DNA of 15,686 nucleotides from Moraxellaceae bacterium (GCA_014378805.1 JACMMY010000076.1:1-15686); one strand, 5' to 3'; counted from the stretch's first letter, positions 7,755 to 15,457 are shown. Notes: generated from the letters alone by a model not told the origin. Translations and numbers: made by a program.

Positions 7755-9125
7755 TTATATCAGTTTATTAAGCTTACGATAAAGCGTACGTTCACTAATA
7801 CCGAGTGCTTCAGCGAGTTGTCTTTTATTTCCTTGATGGTTTGAAAGCATATCTAACAATAAATTGTTATGTAAGGCCTTTAACGATTTTGAATCCGTGG
7901 CTTCATTTAAAAGGCGTTCATGGGTTAAGCCATGTTCAGCATGAAATGTGGCATTTTCTAATACAGGAACTAAAACACCCTCGGTGCTAGAAACGTCCAA
8001 TTGCAGTGCCTGTTGTATTTCTTTCACACCAACAAACTGTGCAGACCTCAATACAACTGCGCGCTCTAAAATATTTCTAAGCTCGCGGATATTTCCTTTT
8101 AATTCAAGTAATTTCAGATAATCAATTGCTTCATTGTCAATTTCATAAGTTCTTCCTTCTCGTTGGGAGATACGCTCAAGTAAAGTCTTAGCAAGGATAG
8201 GAATATCATCTATCCTTGCTTTGAGATTAGGCAGCGTGATCGGAAAAGTATTTAAACGATAGTATAAGTCTTGACGAAATTTTCGTTGCTTTACCAATTC
8301 TAGAAGTGGCTGATGCGTTGCAGAAATAACTCTCACACTGGAGTGGCGAATGGTTGAAGAACCCAAACGACGATAAGTCCCTGTTTCAAGAAAACGTAAT
8401 AATTTTACTTGTAAACTTGATGGAATATCACCGACCTCATCAATGAATAATGTTCCACCATGCGCTAATTCAAGTAATCCCGCCCGTGCACTCGTCGCGC
8501 CTGTAAACGCACCGCGTTCATGACCAAACAACTCACTTTCAAAAAGTGTTTCTGGCAAACCTGAGCAATCGATCGCAACAAAACTCTTGTCATGACGTGG
8601 ACTTAAATCATGAATTGCTTGAGCCACCAGTTCTTTACCCGTGCCGGACTCGCCGAGCAAAAGGACGGTCGTACTCGATACCGCGACGCGTTCAACCAAC
8701 TTCATCATCGCTTTAAATGTATTTGACTGGCCGACCAGTTCACTTTTTTGGGTCTCTCGGAATGACGGTAAATTATAAATTCGATTAATAAAATACTGCT
8801 TTCCTGATGGATCAGGAATGATTGGAATCAGCTCAACACGTACACGCCTTGCACCGTGCGTTCCGCATTGCATACGAACTTCCTCTGCACGATGTCCAGT
8901 GCGCTGAGCAATTTGTAACGGACATGGGTGTGTTTCGTCACCGCATGGATGATCGGTCTGATGAAGAACTTGATGGCATTTTTGACCCAATATGGCATCA
9001 GACTGCTCATTGAATATTCGAAGATACGCATCATTGACGCCAAGGATATGAAAGTCGGCATCAAATATGAGTACAGGTTCAGGCAAACCCTCTATTAGCG
9101 ATATCAGCGCATTCAAAACAAGCAT
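7755..9125 (-). CDS. Sigma54-dependent transcriptional activator, PAS - AAA+ - Fis-type HTH
   Basis: The 456-residue protein has three parts. Residues 5-118 form a PAS sensor with a dense Cys/His cluster (C50, H51, H55, H59, C61, C68). Residues 131-365 are the sigma54-interaction AAA+ domain, with Walker A GESGTGKE (158-165), the sigma54-contacting loop GAFTGA (205-210), Walker B GGTLFIDE (223-230), arginine region FRQDLYYRLN (283-292) and GNIRELRN (344-351). Residues 428-456 are a Fis-type helix-turn-helix (GNKRQLAEALGISERTLYRK). No receiver domain is present, so it should respond directly to a ligand or redox state. All residues needed for ATP hydrolysis and sigma54 contact look intact. It is divergent from the cytochrome bd operon, and three dyads suited to an enhancer-binding protein lie between them, making that operon and possibly its own gene the likely targets. 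The target and signal are inference. Confidence 0.93.
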   Translation of the reverse strand: MLVLNALISLIEGLPEPVLIFDADFHILGVNDAYLRIFNEQSDAILGQKCHQVLHQTDHPCGDETHPCPLQIAQRTGHRAEEVRMQCGTHGARRVRVELIPIIPDPSGKQYFINRIYNLPSFRETQKSELVGQSNTFKAMMKLVERVAVSSTTVLLLGESGTGKELVAQAIHDLSPRHDKSFVAIDCSGLPETLFESELFGHERGAFTGATSARAGLLELAHGGTLFIDEVGDIPSSLQVKLLRFLETGTYRRLGSSTIRHSSVRVISATHQPLLELVKQRKFRQDLYYRLNTFPITLPNLKARIDDIPILAKTLLERISQREGRTYEIDNEAIDYLKLLELKGNIRELRNILERAVVLRSAQFVGVKEIQQALQLDVSSTEGVLVPVLENATFHAEHGLTHERLLNEATDSKSLKALHNNLLLDMLSNHQGNKRQLAEALGISERTLYRKLNKLI

Positions 9126-9157
9126 TTTATCAACCTATTACAGACGTCGTGATGCAA

Positions 9158-9214
9158 TGACAAGATTGTCTTATGCACTCTGCCAATTATGGCAATTCTC
9201 TGCCAGTTCTGACA
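9158..9214. promoter_or_regulatory. Three related dyads, candidate upstream activating sites
   Basis: TGACAAGATTGTCT (9158-9171), TGCCAATTATGGCA (9181-9194) and TGCCAGTTCTGACA (9201-9214) share the pattern TGMCA-N4-TGKCA, with one end mismatch in the first. Start-to-start spacings are 23 and 20 bp, about two helical turns. They lie 155-212 bp upstream of cydP and 33-89 bp upstream of the activator gene. That position fits enhancer sites for the divergent sigma54 activator. Confidence 0.55.
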
Positions 9215-9286
9215 GTCATTTCATCGATCAGCTTATTACCTAAAAAATTTATCATTCAATTTCAACAATTTATATAAGTTAATTTA

Positions 9287-9303
9287 TTGGCACATATATT
9301 GAT
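9287..9303 (+). promoter_or_regulatory. Sigma54 (-24/-12)-like promoter candidate for the cyd operon
   Basis: TTGGCAC-ATATA-TTGAT fits TTGGCAC-N5-TTGCW with correct spacing and a perfect -24 block. The -12 GC is GA, a departure at a nearly invariant position. Transcription would begin near 9313, putting the three upstream dyads at roughly -105 to -150, normal for enhancer-driven sigma54 promoters. An FNR-like box overlaps the -12 part, so this remains one of two competing readings. Confidence 0.4.
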
Positions 9304-9312
9304 ATACGTCAA
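9299..9312. promoter_or_regulatory. FNR/ANR-like box in the cyd promoter
   Basis: TTGATATACGTCAA matches TTGAT-N4-ATCAA at nine of ten defined positions. A TATATT at 9334-9339 could be its -10, giving a start near 9346 and putting the box centre at about -40.5 to -41.5 (class II geometry). FNR/ANR control of bd-type oxidases is well known in gammaproteobacteria. Confidence 0.45.
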
Positions 9313-9369
9313 AGAAATATATTTATTGGAATCTATATTGAGATACAGAAAGTCAGTAGGAGTAAAAAC

Positions 9370-9543
9370 ATGAAATTCACTGATCGAAAATTAGTGAAAG
9401 AAATTTCTATCGTCTTAATTGTCAAACTTATTTTGCTCTACGGTATTTGGTATTACTGGATTTCAGGTCACGACGTCAAAGTGGATCAGGAGTCCGCTGC
9501 CGATCATATTTTATCTCCTCAGCTTTCATCATCTAAACACTAA
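9370..9543 (+). CDS. cydP: Cytochrome bd oxidase putative small subunit CydP
   Basis: A 57-residue protein starts at ATG 9370, with AGGAG (9358-9362) seven bases upstream. It opens MKFTDRKLVKEISIVLIVKL, closely matching the pattern I know for CydP proteins: a short basic head, then one hydrophobic helix. The helix spans about residues 12-32 (EISIVLIVKLILLYGIWYYW). The C-terminal tail is polar and has no recognisable domain. It is a single-pass inner-membrane protein with the basic N-terminus probably cytoplasmic. It lies 42 bp before cydA and is the first gene of the operon. CydP is considered a probable accessory subunit of the bd oxidase; its exact role is not settled. Confidence 0.85.
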   Translation: MKFTDRKLVKEISIVLIVKLILLYGIWYYWISGHDVKVDQESAADHILSPQLSSSKH

Positions 9544-9585
9544 ACAAAGAAATCACATTTTTGCAAAAATGTGAAGGAGCGCGTA

Positions 9586-11163
9586 ATGATCAGTGAACAC
9601 TTGGTAGACATGTCACGACTGCAATTTGCCGTGACAGCGCTTTACCATTTTTTGTTCGTCCCCCTCACCTTAGGTATGGTTTGGATTCTGCTCATCATGG
9701 AAAGTATCTATGTGATGACGGGTAAACAGATATACCAAGATATGACCCGTTTTTGGGGGAAGTTATTTGGGATTAACTTCGCACTCGGCGTTACCACTGG
9801 GATCACAATGGAGTTCCAATTCGGCACAAACTGGGCGTATTACTCCCATTATGTGGGCGATATCTTCGGTGCTCCGCTTGCCATTGAGGGGTTGATGGCG
9901 TTCTTCTTGGAATCTACTTTTATTGGTTTGTTCTTTTTTGGGTGGCACCGTTTATCACGTTTACAACATCTATTGGTCACGATGTTGATGGCTATTGGGA
10001 CCAATCTTTCCGCATTGTGGATTTTGATCGCCAATGGTTGGATGCAAAACCCTGTGGGCTCCCATTTTAACTATGTGACTATGCGGATGGAAATGACCGA
10101 TTTTTGGGCATTGATCTTTAATCCAGTTGCGCAAGCCAAATTTGTTCACACTGTATCAGCAGGATATTGTGCCGCATCGATCTTTGTTCTGGCCATTTCC
10201 TCGTGGTATTTAATCAAGGGAATTAACGTTGAATTTGCCAAACGCAGCTATCGCATTGCCGCGGCATTCGGCTTAGCATCGGTTCTTTCTGTGATCGTAC
10301 TCGGTGACGAATCGGGTTATACCATCGGTGAAGCACAAGAAACTAAAATGGCAACCATTGAAGCCATGTGGCATACCGAGCCAGCACCTGCATCTTTCAA
10401 CCTCATTGCATCTATGAATGAAAAAGAGATGAAAAATAATTGGGCGGTTGAGATTCCGTGGGTCATGGGAATTATCGGCACACGTACGCTCACTAAGCAA
10501 ATCCCAGGTATTATCGAAATCAAGGAAAAAAACAGAGCACGGATTTTATCGGGAATTCAAGCAGTGACAGCACTCGAAGCCCTACGTGCAAATCCAGCGG
10601 ATCTCGCAGCAAAAACTGTTTTTGAACAACACAAAGCCGATCTTGGTTTTGGTTTACTCATGAAAAAATATGTTGAAAATGTAGCCAATTCAACACCTGC
10701 TCAAATTCAAACTGCGGTCAATTCTACAATTCCAAATGTCGCAACCATGTTCTGGAGCTTCAGAATCATGGTCGGTATCGGTATGCTTATGCTCATACTT
10801 TTTGCACTGTCTTTCTGGAACACGATCAGCCCAGGCTTTGAAAATCGTCGTCGTTGGTTACTGAAATTTGCATTTTATATGTTGCCTGCACCATGGATTG
10901 CAATTGAGTTAGGTTGGATCGTTGCTGAATATGGTCGCCAACCGTGGACGATTTACGGGGTATTGCCGACGCATTTATCCGTTTCGACAATCTCTGTAAA
11001 CAGCATTTATGGTTCTTTGTTTGGTTTTGTGGCGTTTTACACCGTGTTGCTCGTGGTCGAAATGTACCTCATGATCAAATTCACGCGTCAAGGACCCGGC
11101 AGTTTGGGAACTGGGCGTTATATCAATGAAGCCGCACATGACTCCGTTTCTATCCATCACTAA
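9586..11163 (+). CDS. cydA: Cytochrome bd ubiquinol oxidase subunit I (CydA)
   Basis: The 525-residue integral membrane subunit carries the quinol site and all three hemes of the bd oxidase, which reduces O2 to water in the inner membrane. Conserved residues are in register with the E. coli enzyme, offset by two: H21 (heme b595/d site, E. coli H19), H188 in FVHTVSAGY (b558, E. coli H186) and M395 in FRIM (b558, E. coli M393). The quinol loop has GDESGYTIGEAQETKMATIE, with K254 and E259 matching the functional K252 and E257. VAEYGRQPW (446-454) is also intact. The length indicates the long Q-loop type. The start is ATG 9586, with AAGGAG (9574-9579) six bases upstream; an in-frame GTG at 9571 lacks such support. 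cydB follows after 12 bases. Confidence 0.98.
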   Translation: MISEHLVDMSRLQFAVTALYHFLFVPLTLGMVWILLIMESIYVMTGKQIYQDMTRFWGKLFGINFALGVTTGITMEFQFGTNWAYYSHYVGDIFGAPLAIEGLMAFFLESTFIGLFFFGWHRLSRLQHLLVTMLMAIGTNLSALWILIANGWMQNPVGSHFNYVTMRMEMTDFWALIFNPVAQAKFVHTVSAGYCAASIFVLAISSWYLIKGINVEFAKRSYRIAAAFGLASVLSVIVLGDESGYTIGEAQETKMATIEAMWHTEPAPASFNLIASMNEKEMKNNWAVEIPWVMGIIGTRTLTKQIPGIIEIKEKNRARILSGIQAVTALEALRANPADLAAKTVFEQHKADLGFGLLMKKYVENVANSTPAQIQTAVNSTIPNVATMFWSFRIMVGIGMLMLILFALSFWNTISPGFENRRRWLLKFAFYMLPAPWIAIELGWIVAEYGRQPWTIYGVLPTHLSVSTISVNSIYGSLFGFVAFYTVLLVVEMYLMIKFTRQGPGSLGTGRYINEAAHDSVSIHH

Positions 11164-11175
11164 AAGAGACTAAAT

Positions 11176-12327
11176 ATGATTATTAATATATTGGATTATT
11201 CGACTCTCCGTGTGATTTGGTGGGTCTTGGTCGGCGTACTGCTGATCGGATTTGCCATCATGGATGGTCACGATATGGGCGTTGGAACGCTGCTTCCTTT
11301 TGTCGGCAGAACTGATATTGAACGCCGAGTGATGATTAACACCATTGCACCGCATTGGGACGGTAATCAAGTGTGGTTTATTACTGCAGGCGGTGCGATA
11401 TTTGCTGCATGGCCGTTTGTGTATGCAACTGCTTTCTCGGGCTTTTATTGGGCGATGATGATTGTGCTTTGGGCACTATTTTTTAGACCTGTTGGCTTTG
11501 ATTATCGCAGTAAAATCGACAATCCCACTTGGCGTTCTGTTTGGGATTGGGGGCTGTTTATTGGTGGCTTCATTCCTCCTGTTATTTTTGGTGTTGCCTT
11601 TGGTAACTTATTACAAGGTGTACCGTTTCACTTTGACAAAGATCTCGTATCAACCTACGAAGGCTCGTTCTGGGGATTACTTAATCCTTTCGCATTGCTC
11701 TGCGGCCTCGTTTCCAGTGCGATGGTGACATTGCATGGCGGTGTTTATTTAGTGCATCGAACTGAAGGTGACATTCAGCGTCGTGCTAAATCATGGGTAA
11801 TGGTTCTGGGTATCGCAGTATTGATCATGTTTAGCGCTGCAGGAATTTGGGTCGCTTATGGTATTGAAGGCTATCGAATCACCTCAGTCATTGATCCTAA
11901 TGGTTTTTCAAATCCATTGTCCAAAACGGTAGTCCGTGAAGCGGGTGCGTGGTTAAGCAACTATTCACGATGGCCGCTGTTGATGACCTTCCCTGTTTTG
12001 GCCTATGTCGGTTTCTTAGGTGCATTGGCATTGGTTCGCACGGGTAAAACATTCGCCGCATTTTGGTTTTCAGGGCTCGGACTTGCGGGTGTGATTGGTA
12101 CGGCTGGCGTATCGATGTTTCCATTCTTAATGCCTTCGTCGAGTGACTTCAAGTCTAGCTTAACGGCTTGGGATGCAACTTCTAGTCATTTGACACTGTT
12201 TGTCATGCTGATTGCTGCACTGATTTTTGTCCCGATCATTTTGATTTACACCCGATGGGCATACGCCGTTATGCGCGGCAAAGTCACGGCAGCATACATC
12301 CGTGAAAACAGTCATAGCACATACTAA
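11176..12327 (+). CDS. cydB: Cytochrome bd ubiquinol oxidase subunit II (CydB)
   Basis: The 383-residue multi-pass membrane subunit pairs with CydA and is close in length to the E. coli protein (379). FAIMDGHDMGVG (26-37) and HWDGNQVWFIT (60-70) are hallmark CydB motifs containing the conserved aspartates of the proton path. PFLMPSS near the C-terminus is also typical. The start is ATG 11176, 12 bases after cydA, with a modest AAAGAGA upstream, so translation may be coupled. cydX follows 50 bp downstream. I see no missing residue or frameshift. Confidence 0.98.
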   Translation: MIINILDYSTLRVIWWVLVGVLLIGFAIMDGHDMGVGTLLPFVGRTDIERRVMINTIAPHWDGNQVWFITAGGAIFAAWPFVYATAFSGFYWAMMIVLWALFFRPVGFDYRSKIDNPTWRSVWDWGLFIGGFIPPVIFGVAFGNLLQGVPFHFDKDLVSTYEGSFWGLLNPFALLCGLVSSAMVTLHGGVYLVHRTEGDIQRRAKSWVMVLGIAVLIMFSAAGIWVAYGIEGYRITSVIDPNGFSNPLSKTVVREAGAWLSNYSRWPLLMTFPVLAYVGFLGALALVRTGKTFAAFWFSGLGLAGVIGTAGVSMFPFLMPSSSDFKSSLTAWDATSSHLTLFVMLIAALIFVPIILIYTRWAYAVMRGKVTAAYIRENSHSTY

Positions 12328-12377
12328 GTGCGATTAAAAAGCACTCAATTATTCGTAATAGTTAAAGGAGTTATGCC

Positions 12378-12518
12378 ATGTGGTACTTCGCTTGGGTTCT
12401 AGGTGTTGGATTTGCGATATTGCTCGCCATTTTAAACGGCATGTGGGGTGAATACGAAGAAGATCGTAACCTCGCACAAAATACAAGCAATAAAAACCAA
12501 GATCAACCAGAGAGTTAA
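12378..12518 (+). CDS. cydX: Cytochrome bd oxidase small subunit CydX
   Basis: A 46-residue protein, MWYFAWVLGVGFAILLAILN followed by a polar tail, closely matches E. coli CydX (MWYFAWILG...). It is one transmembrane helix plus an acidic segment GEYEEDR. CydX packs against CydA and stabilises the heme groups. The tail is about nine residues longer than in E. coli and ends in a Gln/Asn-rich stretch. The start at ATG 12378 has AAAGGAG (12364-12370) seven bases upstream, the strongest such site in the operon along with cydA. It lies between cydB and ybgE, the usual place. Confidence 0.95.
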   Translation: MWYFAWVLGVGFAILLAILNGMWGEYEEDRNLAQNTSNKNQDQPES

Positions 12519-12520
12519 TC

Positions 12521-12826
12521 ATGTCAGATCAACCCTGTTCTGTACCAAAAACACCAGCAGATCAACCCGCTGGCAATAGCAAAATTGCACTATTACCCTT
12601 GTTGATTGCCGTGATTATTTGCTTATTTATTAGTATTTATCCACAAATATTAGTCAAGCAAAACGTCGCAAACCACGGTGCTGCGTCATTGCTGTTTTGG
12701 GCAATGAGTGCAGGGTTTATCCGTGGCGTCGGATTTGTCCCGGACAATAGAATCCTGCGCGCGCTGTTTTCGACTTACGCCTGCTTATTCGGTGTCGCAG
12801 GTGCAGTATTGATCATGTTGCTCTGA
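12521..12826 (+). CDS. ybgE: Cyd operon protein YbgE
   Basis: The 101-residue inner-membrane protein is nearly the length of E. coli YbgE (97). It has a polar 20-residue head, then about three hydrophobic helices (22-40, 54-70, 82-101). GFIRGVGFVP (65-74) matches the conserved YbgE core, where E. coli has a GVIHGVGF-type sequence. It starts two bases after the cydX stop, so translation is almost certainly coupled. YbgE accompanies cydABX in many proteobacteria; its function is unproven, with a role in bd oxidase assembly usually assumed. It appears to be the last gene of the operon, because a convergent gene ends at 12934. Confidence 0.9.
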   Translation: MSDQPCSVPKTPADQPAGNSKIALLPLLIAVIICLFISIYPQILVKQNVANHGAASLLFWAMSAGFIRGVGFVPDNRILRALFSTYACLFGVAGAVLIMLL

Positions 12827-12843
12827 TCAATAAAAGTATTCTT

Positions 12844-12878
12844 TGATCGCATAGTTCGACTATAGGGCTATGCGATCA
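12844..12878. terminator. Strong hairpin between convergent genes, possible bidirectional transcript end
   Basis: TGATCGCATAG (12844-12854) pairs perfectly with CTATGCGATCA (12868-12878) around a 13-base loop. It follows ybgE by 17 bases and faces the end of the flavoprotein gene on the other strand. Neither side has a proper T-tract, so it may be a 3' end stabiliser or a Rho-assisted stop rather than a classical intrinsic terminator. Confidence 0.5.
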
Positions 12879-12933
12879 TCATGACCAGTTTCAAAGAAAT
12901 AGAATGAAATTTTAATCTTTGAGAAGGCTATAA

Positions 12934-13980
12934 CTAGTCCAAATCAGTTCGGACGCTTTTATTCACAACGCCCCAGGTTTGCTGTGCATCCGCAATTATT
13001 CGTTCAATGAATGCTTGAGCTGTTGGACTGTCATGAATCAGTCCTTGCGACTGTCCAATAAACTGCATTCCATTCACCAAATCACCCTGCTCTGTCGCCG
13101 CTGTTAATCTGGGTGTTGCTGCACCAAAGTAAGCCAACAAACGAATTTTATTCAACTGTACAATTAAACCAGAGAGCACTTTCCAGATTGGAACATTTAA
13201 TTGCGAAGCCGCACGCAACGCCAGCCATGCCGTCACAGGAAATGACATCGCATGATCAGTGAGTTTTTTTGCTGTCGGTGTTTGCATATAACGTGCAGGT
13301 AAACCATCGAAGTGCGGTGAGTAAATCGTCGCATGTTGATCTTTCGCCAATACCGCTTGTTTGGTTTTTTCGTGTAATGGACTTTCAATACAGGTTGCGA
13401 AACGAGAACCCATTGCCACACCATCTGCACCCAATGCCAAAGCCGCAAGCAAACCACGATGATCCGCAAATCCACCACATGCAATCAAGGGGATTTTCAC
13501 CACGTCAGCCAACGCGGGAATGAGCCCCATCGACGTGACATCTCCACCATGTGCAGCGGCTTCATGTCCCGTTACCAAAAGCGCATCTACACCTTGCGCC
13601 TCAGCGGCTAATGCATATTTTTCCGTCGTCACAGTCGCAATCACTTTGCCGCCATAAGCATGACAACGCTGAACGAGCCAGTCACCTTTACCCAGAGAAA
13701 AATTAATCACTGGCACTTCAAGCGCTAAGGCGACATTGGCGTTGTCCTCCGCGCCTGGCATAAGCAATGCGCAGTTCACCCCAAAAGGTTTATCCGTTAA
13801 TTGCTTCACGCGCATGATGGCTGCACGCGTTTCATCCACGGACAAAGGACCTAACGCTAATATCCCCAACCCACCCGCATTACTCACAGCAGCAACTAAC
13901 TCTGGTGTCGAAATCCAACTCATTCCAGGCAATATCAACGGATAACGAATACCGAGTAATTCCGTGATTTTTGTCTGCAT
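12934..13980 (-). CDS. Nitronate monooxygenase family flavoprotein (2-nitropropane dioxygenase-like)
   Basis: The 348-residue FMN-dependent TIM-barrel protein begins MQTKITELLGIRYPLILPGM, the usual first strand of the family. AAVSNAGGLGILALG (30-44) contains the conserved NAGG flavin-binding loop. GHEAAAHGGD (138-147) has H144 where the catalytic base of nitronate monooxygenases lies. ACGGFADHRGLLAALALGAD (167-186) and GVAMGSRF (187-194) are the FMN phosphate-binding strands. Characterised members oxidise alkyl nitronates such as propionate-3-nitronate, but many homologues have other or unknown roles. The enoyl-reductase FabK is also related; here GHEAAAHGG fits the nitronate branch better. 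The start is ATG 13980, with AAGG eight bases upstream; the in-frame ATG at 13986 is too close to that site. An intrinsic terminator isolates it from the MFS gene, so it likely has its own promoter, which I could not identify confidently. Confidence 0.88.
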   Translation of the reverse strand: MQTKITELLGIRYPLILPGMSWISTPELVAAVSNAGGLGILALGPLSVDETRAAIMRVKQLTDKPFGVNCALLMPGAEDNANVALALEVPVINFSLGKGDWLVQRCHAYGGKVIATVTTEKYALAAEAQGVDALLVTGHEAAAHGGDVTSMGLIPALADVVKIPLIACGGFADHRGLLAALALGADGVAMGSRFATCIESPLHEKTKQAVLAKDQHATIYSPHFDGLPARYMQTPTAKKLTDHAMSFPVTAWLALRAASQLNVPIWKVLSGLIVQLNKIRLLAYFGAATPRLTAATEQGDLVNGMQFIGQSQGLIHDSPTAQAFIERIIADAQQTWGVVNKSVRTDLD

Positions 13981-14024
13981 GACCATCGCCTTATTTGAAG
14001 ATATCTAAATGAGTATTTTGCATT

Positions 14025-14047
14025 AAAAAATCACCCTTTCGAGTGAT
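14025..14047 (-). terminator. Rho-independent terminator of the MFS transporter transcript
   Basis: Read on the minus strand, ATCACTC-GAAA-GGGTGAT forms a 7-bp stem (one G-U pair) with a GAAA tetraloop, followed by TTTTTT. It lies 121 bp after the transporter stop and 45 bp before the flavoprotein start, separating the two transcripts. Confidence 0.8.
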
Positions 14048-14167
14048 CTAATTTTCATCAGCATAGCAGCCGTTTTCTGACAATGCGCTATCCAATCTTG
14101 CCAGATCGATGAGTTCTTTTGATTGTTTTAGATAAAACAGGACTTAATCCAGTTTAAATGTTGGCGG

Positions 14168-15397
14168 CTACACAATTCGCTTTGGTGCCAGACTTAAAAA
14201 CCAAACCAAAAGCGCTAAGCCGCTCAAACTGCCACCAACCCAAACGACGCCTATCCAACCCGCATGTTGATAAGCATTTGCCGAGAGAATCGAACCACTC
14301 GCACCGCCGATAAAATAAGAGGTCATATAACCTGAATTTAAACGACTTCTGGTTTCAGGACGTTGCTTAAATACTTCATTCAGATTACTGACATGAACTG
14401 CTTGCACGGCGAGATCCAATAATAAAATCCCGACAATTAATGCAATAATGGATGTTGGTGCAAACGCCATTGCGACCCATGACAAGATCAAGATCACCAA
14501 ACCAAACGTTGTAATATGCCACCCATAACCACGATCAGCGAGTCTTCCTGCACCTGATGCAACCAAAGCCCCAACTGCACCAATCAGACCAAATAATCCA
14601 ATCGTCGCATCCGAATAATGAAACGGTGCTTGTGCTAACAAAAAGGCCATCGACGTCCATAACACGCTAAATACAGCAAAGATTAATCCGCCGATCAATG
14701 CCCGAACGCGCAACACACGCTCTTCTAAAAACAACTGCAACACCGATAAAATTAAATGCGGATAAGACAATGTCGACGTCTTACGATAGGTTGGCAAAAA
14801 ACGATATAGCACATAAGCAAGAACTGTCATCACTACAGCAGCCACACCATATACCACTCGCCAACTTCCCAATGAAGAAAGCAAACCCGAAGCCGTTCGG
14901 GCAAGCAGCAGCCCCATTAACAATCCGCTCATCACAGTGCCAACGACTTTGCCTCGCTCATCGTCCGCCGCGAGTGTTGCAGCAAAGGGAAGTAGAATTT
15001 GTGCAACCACAGTAAATAAGGCAGTCAAACCTGTCGCAATCAAGATCAATGTGAAATTCGGTGCAATCGCAGTCAATGCCAAACCAAGCGCTGCTAATAA
15101 AGTCATCGTTACAATTAAACGGCGATGTTCAAAACGATCACCAAGCGGTACTAAAAATAATAAACCGAATGCATAACCCACCTGCGCGGTCGTCACAATC
15201 CAACCGACTTGAGAATTAGTCAGACCGAACTCTAGCGCCAACGTATTCAGCAGCGGTTGGGCGTAATACAGACTCGCCACAGATAGCCCCGTTGCCATCG
15301 CCATAATGAGCACCAATACAGGTGCAATACGTTTTTGCGGAGTTTCAGGAGAACGATCAGAAGCATTGATAGTTTGTGAAGCAGAAAGAGCAGTCAT
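14168..15397 (-). CDS. MFS transporter, YnfM/AraJ-like drug or sugar efflux family
   Basis: The 409-residue protein has about 12 hydrophobic segments in two halves, typical of the major facilitator superfamily. The first helix region begins near residue 25. YYAQPLLNTLALEFGLT (44-60) is characteristic of the YnfM/AraJ-type branch, and GDRFEHRR (86-93) is the cytoplasmic motif A loop. A long internal loop near residues 195-225 separates the halves. Proton-driven efflux of a small molecule is the usual role, but the substrate cannot be read from sequence. I take ATG 15397 as the start; the frame is open to a TTG at 15457, but that extension is polar, lacks a ribosome binding site and overlaps the candidate promoter. 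The terminator after the gene implies a single-gene transcript. Confidence 0.9.
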   Translation of the reverse strand: MTALSASQTINASDRSPETPQKRIAPVLVLIMAMATGLSVASLYYAQPLLNTLALEFGLTNSQVGWIVTTAQVGYAFGLLFLVPLGDRFEHRRLIVTMTLLAALGLALTAIAPNFTLILIATGLTALFTVVAQILLPFAATLAADDERGKVVGTVMSGLLMGLLLARTASGLLSSLGSWRVVYGVAAVVMTVLAYVLYRFLPTYRKTSTLSYPHLILSVLQLFLEERVLRVRALIGGLIFAVFSVLWTSMAFLLAQAPFHYSDATIGLFGLIGAVGALVASGAGRLADRGYGWHITTFGLVILILSWVAMAFAPTSIIALIVGILLLDLAVQAVHVSNLNEVFKQRPETRSRLNSGYMTSYFIGGASGSILSANAYQHAGWIGVVWVGGSLSGLALLVWFLSLAPKRIV

Positions 15398-15427
15398 GAG
15401 TGTGTCTTTAAAAAATGAGACAACCTT

Positions 15428-15457
15428 ATTATCCCGATTATTCTCATGAGATACCAA
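15428..15457 (-). promoter_or_regulatory. Candidate promoter of the MFS transporter gene with palindromes
   Basis: On the minus strand TTGGTA (15457-15452) and GATAAT (15433-15428), 18 bp apart, resemble -35 and -10 boxes. The palindrome CCAATTGG (15454-15461) overlaps the -35, and CTCATGAG (15443-15450) lies in the spacer. Either could be an operator, but no partner regulator is in the window. Confidence 0.35.

Larger units (their letters stand above)
9282..9346 (+). repeat. Degenerate 26-bp tandem repeat, 39-bp period, in the cyd promoter region
   Basis: Positions 9282-9307 and 9321-9346 match at 22 of 26 bases. Both begin ATTTATTGG and contain TATATTGA. The copies overlap the candidate promoter elements, so the duplication may have created a second binding or promoter site. 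Confidence 0.6.

Noticed and set aside
9571..9585. GTG start of cydA at 9571
   Set aside because: The AAGGAG ribosome binding site lies inside that extension and is correctly spaced for ATG 9586, which also matches the CydA N-terminus.
12316..12345. Hairpin AGTGC/GCACT just after cydB as a terminator
   Set aside because: The stem is only five pairs, has no T-tract and lies inside an operon whose next gene has an excellent ribosome binding site.
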